Below, one piece after another: positions 17,545 to 25,789 of a DNA stretch of 64,000 nucleotides. A program made the position numbers and the translations under genes. The DNA is from Streptomyces tuirus (lineage in GTDB: Bacteria > Actinomycetota > Actinomycetes > Streptomycetales > Streptomycetaceae), in assembly GCA_018195615.1 (NCBI GenBank), contig JAGTPG010000002.1:806001-870000 (forward strand). The letters are read 5' to 3'. Under the pieces are notes generated by a model. That model was not told the origin of the DNA. It was given only the letters and a program-made list of their open reading frames with translations, and did not search any database. Each line of letters starts with the position of its first letter. Position 1 is the stretch's first letter.

Positions 17545-18297
17545 ATGTCTGTGATCGGATCCAAGGCGCGGCGCGACCGCATCGTCCACCTCGCCACCAC
17601 CACCGGTCTGGCCAGCGTGGAGGAGCTCTCCCAGCTGTTCGGTGTGACGGCCTCGACCATCCGCCGCGACCTGGCCAAGCTCACCACGGACGGCCGTCTC
17701 GCCCGCACCTACGGGGGTGCCATGGCGCTGGCCGCGCACCCCGAGGCGTCGCTGCGGCAGCGCGTCGGCGAGGCCTTCGAGTCCAAGCAGGCCATCGCGC
17801 GCTGGGCGGCGGCACAGGTGCGGCCCGGCGAGACGCTGCTGCTCGACGCCGGCTCCACGGTGGGCGCGCTCGCCCATGAGCTGCGCACGGCCGAGGACAT
17901 CACCGTGGCGACCACCGGACTCACCGCCCTGCAGGCGCTGTCCGACGTCGAGACGGTGCACGTGGAGTGCCTCGGTGGCACCCTGCGCCCGCTCAGCCAG
18001 GGCTTCGTCGGGCCGCTCACGGAAGCGGCCCTGGAGCGCATGACGTTCGACCGGGTCTTCCTCGGCACCGACGGCATCTCCCCCGAACTCGGCATCTGCG
18101 AGGCGGACCTGCGCCAGACCCGCCTCAAGGAACTGATGGCCCGCCGCGCCGACCACGTCTACGTCCTCGCCCACGCGGCGAAGTTGGGCCGCCGCCCCTT
18201 CCACGCCTGGACGGCTCTCTGCGAAGGCTGGACGCTGGTGACGGACGACACGGCCGACCCGAGCGTGCTCGGGAGCTGCGGGCGCGGGGGGTGCTGA
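17545..18297 (+). CDS. DeoR-family transcriptional regulator
   Basis: A 250-residue repressor. The N-terminal helix-turn-helix is SVEELSQLFGVTASTIRRDL (about residues 24-43) with the wing RTYGGAM. The DeoRC sensor domain contains LLLDAGSTVGALAHEL and VFLGTDGIS, which normally bind a phosphorylated sugar. It lies 70 bp after the dehydrogenase gene in the same direction and is probably part of that operon. Its likely targets are the repeated 18-bp elements in the divergent promoter; the inducer may be a phosphorylated acid sugar from the pathway. Confidence 0.92.
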   Translation: MSVIGSKARRDRIVHLATTTGLASVEELSQLFGVTASTIRRDLAKLTTDGRLARTYGGAMALAAHPEASLRQRVGEAFESKQAIARWAAAQVRPGETLLLDAGSTVGALAHELRTAEDITVATTGLTALQALSDVETVHVECLGGTLRPLSQGFVGPLTEAALERMTFDRVFLGTDGISPELGICEADLRQTRLKELMARRADHVYVLAHAAKLGRRPFHAWTALCEGWTLVTDDTADPSVLGSCGRGGC

Positions 18298-18334
18298 CCG
18301 TGACGACGACGCCGGAGCCGGTGACCGTCGCAGG

Positions 18335-19603
18335 TCAGAGCTGAACCGTGCCCGTCGGCGTAGCGCTCGGCGCCTGCGTCCCGCTGCTCCCGAAGCGGAT
18401 CCCCTTCGCCTCCTTGCCGATCGCGCTCAGCACGATCACCACGGCCAGAGTGGGCAGGATGGTCCACGCCATCGCGGACGGATACCCGTGGCGCTCGGCG
18501 AGGGCCTCCTGGATCGGCAGGTTGAGCGCGGCGACCAGATTGCCCAGCTGGTAGGTGACGCCCGGGTAGAAGCCACGGACGGCGTCCGGACTCATCTCGG
18601 TGAGATGCGCGGGAATGACGCCCCAGGCTCCCTGTACGCACACCTGCATCAGGAAGGACGACAGCATCAGCCAGCCGACGGTCGTGGAGAGCACGAAGAA
18701 CGGCACCACGACCAGGCCCCCGGCCGCCGCGATCATGATGGTCCGGCGGCGGCCCAGCCGCTCGGAGTACGCGCCGAGCAGCACACCGCCGATGATCGCG
18801 CCGATGTTGTAGACCACGGCGATGGCGATCGAGGTGTTCGCGGAGAGGCCGAGGCCCTTCTTCACGAACGTCGGGTAGATGTCCTGCGTGCCGTGCGACA
18901 TCCAGTTGAAGGCCGTCATCAGCGCGACCAGGTAGACGAAGCGCCGCAGCACCGCCGGGTCCCTGAACACCTGGTGCGCGGGCGTGCGGTTGAGCCGGAC
19001 GCTCTTCTCCCACACCTCGCTCTCCTCCACCCGGCTGCGCACCCACAGCGCGACCAGGGCGGGCAGCAGACTGAAGGCGAACAGGCCCCGCCAGCCGAAG
19101 GCGGGCTCGATGACGAAGAACGCCACGGCGGCCAGCAGGTACCCCAGCGAGTAGCCGCTCTGCAGCAGGCCCGACCAGAAGCCGCGCCGGGCGGGCGGGA
19201 TCTTCTCCATGGCCAGGGCCGCGCCCAGGCCCCACTCGCCGCCCATCCCGATGCCGTACAGCAGCCGCAGCACGAGCAGCACCGTGTAGTTCGGCGCGAA
19301 GGCACAGGCGAAACCGACGATCGAGTAGAAGACGACGTCCACCATGAGCGGGACGCGGCGGCCTTTGCGGTCCGCCCACATGCCGAAGAGCAGCGCGCCG
19401 ATGGGCCGCATCACCAGCGTCGCGGTGGTGAGGAAGGCCATGTCGGTCAGTGAGACGTGGAAATCGTCGGCTATCTCGCTGTAGACGAGCACGACCAGGA
19501 AGTAGTCGAACGCGTCCATCGCCCAGCCGAGATAGGCGGCCACGAAGGCATTGCGCTGATCCTTGGTCAGACCCGCTGCCTGTGCCTTCACTGTGTTCAG
19601 CAT
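18335..19603 (-). CDS. MFS transporter (sugar-acid/metabolite:H+ symporter type)
   Basis: A 422-residue, twelve-segment carrier. It opens [19 protein letters not shown], the WxxDxFD start typical of metabolite:H+ symporters such as shikimate, sialic acid or aromatic-acid carriers. It has loop motif A as [13 protein letters not shown] and a helix 5 block [22 protein letters not shown]. The ATG at 19603 is preferred over an upstream in-frame start because it directly precedes the amphipathic LNTVKAQ segment. It converges on the DeoR gene with a 37-bp gap. Its place beside the DUF1537/PdxA2 operon suggests import of a small carboxylate, in parallel with the ABC system. Confidence 0.88.
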   Translation of the reverse strand: MLNTVKAQAAGLTKDQRNAFVAAYLGWAMDAFDYFLVVLVYSEIADDFHVSLTDMAFLTTATLVMRPIGALLFGMWADRKGRRVPLMVDVVFYSIVGFACAFAPNYTVLLVLRLLYGIGMGGEWGLGAALAMEKIPPARRGFWSGLLQSGYSLGYLLAAVAFFVIEPAFGWRGLFAFSLLPALVALWVRSRVEESEVWEKSVRLNRTPAHQVFRDPAVLRRFVYLVALMTAFNWMSHGTQDIYPTFVKKGLGLSANTSIAIAVVYNIGAIIGGVLLGAYSERLGRRRTIMIAAAGGLVVVPFFVLSTTVGWLMLSSFLMQVCVQGAWGVIPAHLTEMSPDAVRGFYPGVTYQLGNLVAALNLPIQEALAERHGYPSAMAWTILPTLAVVIVLSAIGKEAKGIRFGSSGTQAPSATPTGTVQL

Positions 19604-19699
19604 GGTGGCCTCCCGAAGTCCGCAGCCGAGGCTAGGTTCGGGGCGGCGGGAATCGGGCAAAGCGCGGACCAGGATTGGACCAAGGCCGCAGCAGGTCCG

Positions 19700-20113
19700 T
19701 CAGCGGCCGGGCATGCGTCTCCCGGGCGCTGTCGCCTCGTCCAGGAGGCGGCGGAAGGTGGGGCATTCCATGTGGCTCGGCGCGGGGCACGCGGCGGCGT
19801 GCCGCAGGGAGTCGCGCAGGACGGCGAGTTCGCGGATCCTGCGGTCCAGGGCGTCGGCCTTGTCCGCCAGCATCCGCCGGTCGATGCGCGGCTGCCCGTC
19901 CGGCGCGACCATGTGCGCGATCTCGTCGAGGGAGAACCCGGCCGTCCGCCCCAGCGCGATGAACGCCAGCCGCTCCAGGACGCCGGGGTCGTACTGGCGG
20001 CGCAGGCCCCGCCGGCCGCTGGAGGCGATCAGCCCCTTCTCCTCGTAGAACCGCAGGGTCGAGGCGGGTACCCCGGCGCGCTGCGCCACTTCGGCGATGT
20101 CGAGTTCTGTCAT
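19700..20113 (-). CDS. MerR-family transcriptional regulator
   Basis: A 137-residue regulator with the MerR helix-turn-helix IAEVAQRAGVPASTLRFYEE at the N-terminus, a wing (RRGLRRQY) and a dimerisation helix. Two cysteines (CPAPSHMEC, about residues 109-117) are near the end. This is not the four-Cys iron-sulfur set of SoxR. The effector is unknown; a metal or thiol signal is possible. It is divergent from the methyltransferase gene and shares with it the operator at 20118-20145. Confidence 0.88.
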   Translation of the reverse strand: MTELDIAEVAQRAGVPASTLRFYEEKGLIASSGRRGLRRQYDPGVLERLAFIALGRTAGFSLDEIAHMVAPDGQPRIDRRMLADKADALDRRIRELAVLRDSLRHAAACPAPSHMECPTFRRLLDEATAPGRRMPGR

Positions 20114-20117
20114 TGCC

Positions 20118-20145
20118 TTGACCTCAAGTCCACTTGAAGTAAAAC
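20118..20145 (+). promoter_or_regulatory. MerR-type operator/promoter
   Basis: The inverted repeat ACCTCAAGT-CC-ACTTGAAGT (20121-20140) matches in 8 of 9 arm positions. It sits between TTGACC (20118-20123) and TAAAAC (20140-20145), as expected for a MerR-activated promoter. The core resembles SoxR-type sites (CCTCAAG-4-CTTGAGG). The measured spacer is about 16 bp, shorter than the 19-20 bp usual for MerR promoters, so the exact -10 is uncertain. Confidence 0.6.
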
Positions 20146-20192
20146 ACTGTCATCCCGAGCCCGACGAGGGCAAGCAGAAGGAGACCACGAGC

Positions 20193-21047
20193 ATGGACGC
20201 CGAGCGCAGGACCGACGACGAACAGGCCGCCCGCTGGAACGCAGGCGCCGGCCACGCGTGGGTCGATCTCCACGCGGTGCTGGACGAGATGTTCAGGCCC
20301 TTCGAGCGCCTGCTCGTCGAGGCCGTGGCCGGCGAGCGGGCGGGCCGTGTGCTCGACGTGGGCTGCGGTACGGGCGGCATCACACGGGCCGTCGCACGAC
20401 GGGTCGGCAGTTGCGTCGGTGTCGACATCTCCGGCCCGATGATCGACGCGGCACGGGCCTGGTCCGAGCAGGAGGGCGTGCCGGCGTCCTTCGTGCGCGC
20501 CGACGCCCAGGAGCACCCGTTCGAGCCCGGCACCTTCGACGCCGTCATCTCGCGTTTCGGTGTCATGTTCTTCAACGACCCCGTACGGGCCTTCGCCAAT
20601 CTCCGCAGCGCCGTCCGGGACGAGGGCGCGCTCCGGTTCGTCGTCTGGCGCGATCCGGCCGAGAACCCGTTCATGACGACGGCCGAGCGCGCCGCCAGGC
20701 CGTTCCTGCCGGACCTTCCCGCGCGCCGCCCGGACGAGCCGGGCCAGTTCGCCTTCGCGGACCCGGACAGGATTCGCCGCGTCCTCTCCGAGAGCGGGTG
20801 GTCCGGCATCGACATCCGGCCGATCGACGTGGTCTGCGCCTTGCCCGAGCGGGAACTGGTCCGCTACTTCACCCGGCTGGGTCCGCTCGGCATGTTCCTG
20901 CCCGAGGTGGAGGACGAGCGGACCCGCGCCCAGGTGGTCGAAACGGTCCGGGCCGCCTTCGACCGCTTTGTGCACGGCTCGGAAGTCCGTTTCACCGCGG
21001 CCTGTTGGACGGTCGGCGCCCGGGCCGCGGAGGCGAAACTTTCGTGA
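20193..21047 (+). CDS. Class I SAM-dependent methyltransferase
   Basis: A 284-residue methyltransferase. The SAM motif I is VLDVGCGTGGIT (about residues 52-63), followed by GVDISGPMIDAAR, the motif II-like FDAVISRFGVMFFNDP and a C-terminal substrate domain. The ATG at 20193 is chosen because AGAAGGAGA lies 9-16 bp upstream; longer in-frame starts would run through the MerR operator. It is divergent from the MerR regulator, so it is probably that regulator's target. The substrate is not evident. Confidence 0.88.
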   Translation: MDAERRTDDEQAARWNAGAGHAWVDLHAVLDEMFRPFERLLVEAVAGERAGRVLDVGCGTGGITRAVARRVGSCVGVDISGPMIDAARAWSEQEGVPASFVRADAQEHPFEPGTFDAVISRFGVMFFNDPVRAFANLRSAVRDEGALRFVVWRDPAENPFMTTAERAARPFLPDLPARRPDEPGQFAFADPDRIRRVLSESGWSGIDIRPIDVVCALPERELVRYFTRLGPLGMFLPEVEDERTRAQVVETVRAAFDRFVHGSEVRFTAACWTVGARAAEAKLS

Positions 21048-21098
21048 GGTCCGGCCCTCTTTCCTGACTGCGGGCGCCCGGCGCATAGTGAGATCCCT

Positions 21099-21809
21099 AT
21101 GACTCCGAAGAAGGCCCTGGTGGTGCGCGGCGGCTGGGAGGGGCACCAGCCGGTCGAGGCGACGGAACTGTTCCTGCCCTTCCTCCGGGACAACGGGTAC
21201 GCCGTCCGGGTCGAGGAGTCGACCGACGTCTACGCCGACGCCACCGCGATGGCCGGCACCGACCTCGTCGTGCAGTGCGTCACGATGTCGGAGATCACCC
21301 GTGAGCAGCTGGCGGGACTGTGTGCCGCGGTCGTGGCCGGCACGGGTTTCACCGGCTGGCACGGTGGCATCGCCGACTCGTTCCGCGCCTCCTCCGACTA
21401 TCTGCACCTGGTGGGCGGCCAGTTCGCCACTCACCCGGGCAGGGAACCGTGCGAGCGCCGGGGCGGGGCGGAGGACAACTTCCTGCCGCACACCATCAGC
21501 CTCACCGAGGCCGGACGCGAACACCCCGTCACCGCGGGGATCGAGGACTTCGAGCTGCACACCGAGCAGTACTGGGTGCTCCACGACGACCTCATCGACG
21601 TCCTGGCCACCACCACCCACCCGACCCGGCCGTGGGAGCCCTGGCACCGGCCGGTCACCTCACCGGCGGTCTGGACCCGCCGGTGGGGCGCCGGGCGGAT
21701 CGTGGTGACGACTCCGGGGCACAGCGTCGACGTCCTCGAGAACCGCAACGTCCGCACCGTCATCGAGAGGGGCATGCTGTGGGCGACGCGCACCGCATCG
21801 GTGTCGTAG
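21099..21809 (+). CDS. ThuA-like protein
   Basis: A 236-residue protein of the ThuA (trehalose utilisation) family with a glutamine-amidotransferase-like fold. Visible blocks are KALVVRGGWEGHQPVEAT, GFTGWHGGIADSF and GHSVDVLENRNVRTVIERGMLWA. In known cases ThuA works with a dehydrogenase in oxidation of disaccharides to 3-keto sugars. Here it overlaps the Gfo/Idh/MocA gene by 31 bases, which supports a shared pathway. No transporter is directly adjacent. Confidence 0.87.
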   Translation: MTPKKALVVRGGWEGHQPVEATELFLPFLRDNGYAVRVEESTDVYADATAMAGTDLVVQCVTMSEITREQLAGLCAAVVAGTGFTGWHGGIADSFRASSDYLHLVGGQFATHPGREPCERRGGAEDNFLPHTISLTEAGREHPVTAGIEDFELHTEQYWVLHDDLIDVLATTTHPTRPWEPWHRPVTSPAVWTRRWGAGRIVVTTPGHSVDVLENRNVRTVIERGMLWATRTASVS

Positions 21810-22891
21810 GGCTCGGAGTGATCTCCGGCGCGTACCTGGACACGCTCACCGGCCGTCCCGCCGTGCGGGTCACCGCGGTCGCCGACCTGGACGCCTCCCG
21901 TTCGGCGGCGGTCGCCGCCGAACGGCCCGGCGTCCGGGCGCTCACGGTCGAGGAGTTGCTGAGCAGCCCGGACGTGGACACGGTGCTGAACCTCACCACG
22001 CCCGCCGCGCACGCCGCGATCGCCCTCGGCGCCATCGGCCACGGCAAGAACGTCTACGGGGAGAAGCCGCTCGCCGCCACGCCGGCCGACGCGCACGCCG
22101 TCCTCGACGCCGCCGCGAAGGCAGGCGTGGGCGTGGGATGTGCGCCGGACACCGTCCTGGGCACGGGCGTCCAGACGGCCCGCGCGGCGGTGGAGGCCGG
22201 AAGCATCGGACGCCCCCTGTTCGCCTCGGCCGTGATGGTCACCCCGGGCCACGAACGGTGGCATCCCCAGCCCGACTTCTACTACACCGCCGGCGGCGGC
22301 CCCCTGCTCGACATGGGCCCGTACTACCTCACGTCCCTGATCCATCTGCTGGGTCCGGTGCGTGCCGTGATCGGTGCGGCCGGGCGACTGCGCCCCGAGC
22401 GCGTCATCGGTTCGGGGCCGCGCGCGGGCGAGCGCATACCGGTCGAGGTGGACAGTCATGTCTCCGGTGTGCTGGAGCACGTGAACGGGGCGCTGACGAC
22501 CATCACGACGAGCTTCGACGGTGTGGCGACCACGGCCGCGCCGATCGAGGTCCACGGTGAGACGGGAACCCTGTCGGTCCCCGACCCGAACCGCTTCGAC
22601 GGCGAGGTGCGGCTCCACCCGCTCGGCGACACACGGTGGCACGCCCTCCCCACGTCGGCGGGGTACGAGGACGGGGCACGGGGCGTCGGGCTGCTGGACT
22701 TCGTCACCCCGGGCGGGCGGCGCGCGAACGGCGAACTCGCGCTGCACGTGCTGGAGACGATGACCGCCCTGCTCCGCTCCTCGGCCGAGGGACGGCGCAT
22801 CGAACTGACGACGTCGGCGGAGGTACCCCCGCCTGTTCCGCTGACTCCGGCCCAGGGCTGGCGAGGCCGGACCGCACCCAGCCCGGCGTGA
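21779..22891 (+). CDS. Gfo/Idh/MocA-family oxidoreductase
   Basis: A 370-residue NAD(P)-dependent sugar dehydrogenase-like protein. The Rossmann start is RIGVVGLGVISGAYL, the family Lys-Pro is in NVYGEKPLAATPADA, and the C-terminal domain has GGGPLLDMGPYYLTSLIHLLG. The GTG at 21779 lies inside the upstream ThuA gene and places the Rossmann fold six residues from the N-terminus. With ThuA it probably oxidises or rearranges a sugar or glycoside; the substrate is unknown. It ends 5 bp from the convergent ligase gene. Confidence 0.88.
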   Translation: MGDAHRIGVVGLGVISGAYLDTLTGRPAVRVTAVADLDASRSAAVAAERPGVRALTVEELLSSPDVDTVLNLTTPAAHAAIALGAIGHGKNVYGEKPLAATPADAHAVLDAAAKAGVGVGCAPDTVLGTGVQTARAAVEAGSIGRPLFASAVMVTPGHERWHPQPDFYYTAGGGPLLDMGPYYLTSLIHLLGPVRAVIGAAGRLRPERVIGSGPRAGERIPVEVDSHVSGVLEHVNGALTTITTSFDGVATTAAPIEVHGETGTLSVPDPNRFDGEVRLHPLGDTRWHALPTSAGYEDGARGVGLLDFVTPGGRRANGELALHVLETMTALLRSSAEGRRIELTTSAEVPPPVPLTPAQGWRGRTAPSPA

Positions 22892-22896
22892 GGCGG

Positions 22897-24374
22897 TCAG
22901 TCGACGGGCCAGGTGTGTGCGGGCGCGTTCATGTGCATGTAGTCCATGTACGTCGAGGTCATCTGCCGCAGTGCCTCACGCCGGTCGGAGATGCCGGCCT
23001 TCTCCAGATGGTGGACGGCCTCCGCCTGCCACAGGGCGCCGTTGCGGGCGGTGACGCAGCGCTGCTCGATGATGCCCAGCAGGGGTTCGCGCCACACCGC
23101 GTCCATACCGGCCAGCTCCAGACCCCGGTGGGCGAGCGGCAGCAGGCGCCGCAACACCAGTTCAGTGACGGGCACCTCGCCCACGCCGGGCCAGTAGAGG
23201 CGGGCGTCGATACCGTCGCGGGACGCGGTGTGCAGGTTCTCCTCGGCGACCGCGAAGGACATCCGCGTCCACACCGGCCGGTCCTCGTCGACCAGGGCCC
23301 GGGTCAGTCCGTAGTAGAAGGCGCCGTTGGCGATGATGTCGGCGACGGTCGGGCCGGCGGGCAGGACCCGGTTCTCGATGCGCAGGTGCGGGCCGCTCCC
23401 GGTGACGGCGTAGACGGGGCGGTTCCACCGGTAGATCGTGCCGTTGTGCAGGGTCAGTTCGCCCAGTTGCGGGACGCCGCCGCGGTCGAGCACCTCCTGG
23501 GGGTCCTCGTCGTCGCACAGCGGAAGCAGGGCCGGGAAGTAGCGGACGTTCTCCTCGAAGAGGTCGAAGACGCTGGTGATCCAGCGCTCCCGAACCACAC
23601 CCGGGGCCGTACGCCCTGGGCCTTGATCTCCTCGGGGCGGGTGTCGGTGGCCTGCTCGAACAGCGGGATGCGGGTCTCGCGCCACAGTTCCCTGCCGAAC
23701 AGGAAGGGCGAGTTCGCCGCCAGGGCGATCTGCACCCCGGCGATGGCCTGGGCGGCGTTCCAGTAGTCGGCGAACTGCTTGGGGGCGACCTGGAGGTGGA
23801 ACTGGGTGCTGGTGCAGGCGGCCTCGGGCGTGATGGTGTCGGCGTACGTCGACAGGCGCTCCACTCCGTCGACCGTGATCCGCAGGTCCTCGCCCCGCGC
23901 CGCGAAGATCTGCTCGTTGAGCAGCCGGTACCGCGGGTCGCCGGAGAGGGCGGTCTCGCTCACGTCCGACTCACCCAGGGTCGGCAGGATGCCGACCATG
24001 ATCAGGTGCGCGCCCACGGCCGAGGCGCGGTCCTCGGCGTGGTTGAGGGCGTCCCGGATCGCCTGCTCCCAGGCGCCGGGGCCGCCCGCCGTCAGCTCGC
24101 GCGGCGGGATGTTGATCTCCAGGTTGAAACGGCCCAGCTCGCTCGACCAGGCCGGGTCGGCGATCGCCCGGAGCACGTCGGTGTTGCGCATCGCCGGCAG
24201 ACCGTGGTCGTCCACCAGGTTGAGCTCGATCTCCAGCCCGACCCGGGGGCGCTCGCTCTCGAAGCCGGACTCGCTCAGCATCCGGGCCAGCACTTCGAGG
24301 TCGGTGTGCATCTTGCCCCGGTACCGACGGCGGTCCTCCCGTGTGAACACCAGGGCCGGCACGTCACGTCCCAT
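22897..24374 (-). CDS. Glutamate-cysteine ligase-like enzyme (GCS2 family), one apparent frameshift
   Basis: A carboxylate-amine ligase of about 492 residues in the ATP-grasp-like glutamine synthetase fold. The block RVGLEIELNLVDDHGLPA followed by FNLEINIPPREL carries the acidic metal ligands, and QFHLQVAP and NGTIYRWNRPVY are in the later part. The frame breaks at the CCC in 23589-23591 (plus strand); one extra base joins RVWFG to ERWITSVFDLFEENVRYF. It may make a gamma-glutamyl peptide or other amide; because the GCS2 family is broad, gamma-glutamylcysteine synthesis is not certain. It is divergent from an MFS gene with an 87-bp spacer. Confidence 0.78.
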
Positions 24375-24461
24375 CGCGCCCCTCCCGAGTTCCCTCGGCG
24401 GATAGCTCTCGTCCCAGAGTCGCACCTTGTCGCGACGGCCGCACCCACCTAGCCTGAGTTT

Positions 24462-25667
24462 GTGCCGCAAATAAACAAATCCCGAACGCACAGTGCCGTG
24501 CCGGGCGACGGCAGCTCCCTCCACCGACTCCGTGTCGCGATCACCGTCTTCTTCGCCCTGGACGGCTTCATCTTCGCCGGCTGGGTCGTGCGCATCCCCG
24601 CCATCAAGGAACAGACCAACGCCTCCGCCAGCGCCCTCGGTCTCGCCCTCCTGGGCGTCTCGGCCGGAGCCGTCATCACCATGATCCTCACCGGGCGCCT
24701 GTGCCGCCGCTACGGCAACCACCAGGTCACCGTGGTCTGCGCCGTCCTGCTCTCGCTCAGCGTCGCCCTGCCCCCGCTGACCCACTCGGCCCTGGCGCTC
24801 GGCCTGGTCCTGCTGCTCTTCGGCGCCGCGTACGGCGGGATCAATGTCGCGTTCAACAGCGCCGCGGTCGATCTGGTGACCGCGCTGGGGCGGCCGATCA
24901 TGCCCAGCTTCCACGCGGCGTTCAGTCTGGGCGGCATGATCGGAGCGGGCCTGGGCGGACTGGTCGCGGGTGCCCTCTCCCCCACCCGGCATCTGCTGCT
25001 GCTCACGGTCGTCGGGCTGCTGGTGACGGCCGTGGCGGGCCGGACGCTCCTGCGGTGCGAGCCCCCGGTGCCGCCGGAGCGCAGGCGGCCCGAGGAGAGC
25101 GCCCCGCGCCGGCTGGACGGCCGTACCCGGGGCCTGGTGCTCGTGTTCGGCCTGATCGCGGGGTGCACGGCGTACGGCGAGGGGGCGCTGGCCGACTGGG
25201 GTGCGCTCCACCTCGAGCAGGACCTGGACGCCTCGCCGGGCGCGGCGGCCGTCGGCTACTCCTGCTTCGCGCTCGCCATGACGGTGGGCCGCCTGACCGG
25301 CACGACGCTCCTGGAACGCCTGGGGCGGACCAGGACGGTCGTCGTCGGCGGCACCACCGCCGCGGCCGGGATGCTGCTCGGCTCGCTCGCCCCCTCCCTG
25401 TGGGCGGCCCTGCTCGGGTACGCGGTGACGGGCATCGGCCTCGCGAACCTCTTCCCCGTGGCGGTGGAACGGGCGGGCGCGCTCGCCGGCCCCAGCGGGG
25501 TCGCCACCGCCTCCACGCTGGGCTACGGCGGCATGCTGCTGGGACCACCCGCCATCGGGTTCATGGCGGACTGGTTCTCCCTCCCCACCGCGCTGACCAG
25601 CGTGGCGATCCTGGCGGCCCTGGCCGCGGCCATCGGCTTCACCACACGCCGCGCCACGGCCCGCTGA
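24462..25667 (+). CDS. MFS transporter (YbjJ/FucP-like)
   Basis: A 401-residue carrier with about twelve hydrophobic segments. The first segment reads AITVFFALDGFIFAGWVVRIPAIK, and motif A appears as ILTGRLCRRYG. The FGAAYGGINVAFNSAAVDL block and SFHAAFSLGGMIGAGLGG are like those in the YbjJ/fucose permease group. It starts at a GTG. It may export or import a small metabolite linked to the divergent ligase, but the substrate is not visible. Confidence 0.85.
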   Translation: MPQINKSRTHSAVPGDGSSLHRLRVAITVFFALDGFIFAGWVVRIPAIKEQTNASASALGLALLGVSAGAVITMILTGRLCRRYGNHQVTVVCAVLLSLSVALPPLTHSALALGLVLLLFGAAYGGINVAFNSAAVDLVTALGRPIMPSFHAAFSLGGMIGAGLGGLVAGALSPTRHLLLLTVVGLLVTAVAGRTLLRCEPPVPPERRRPEESAPRRLDGRTRGLVLVFGLIAGCTAYGEGALADWGALHLEQDLDASPGAAAVGYSCFALAMTVGRLTGTTLLERLGRTRTVVVGGTTAAAGMLLGSLAPSLWAALLGYAVTGIGLANLFPVAVERAGALAGPSGVATASTLGYGGMLLGPPAIGFMADWFSLPTALTSVAILAALAAAIGFTTRRATAR

Positions 25668-25789
25668 CGGGCACAGGGGCTCGAGCCCTGCGGGCCACTG
25701 ACACGTGACGCGTACGCGAACCCGAGCACCAGGGGCCGCAGAAGCCATTCGGCAACAAGCCCCGCAGCGCGTCGAACCGCCCGCCGGGC

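Noticed and set aside
25668..25789. GGGCTCGAGCCC palindrome as a terminator between convergent genes
   Set aside because: The palindrome has no loop or U-tract. A terminator is likely in this gap, but I could not define one.
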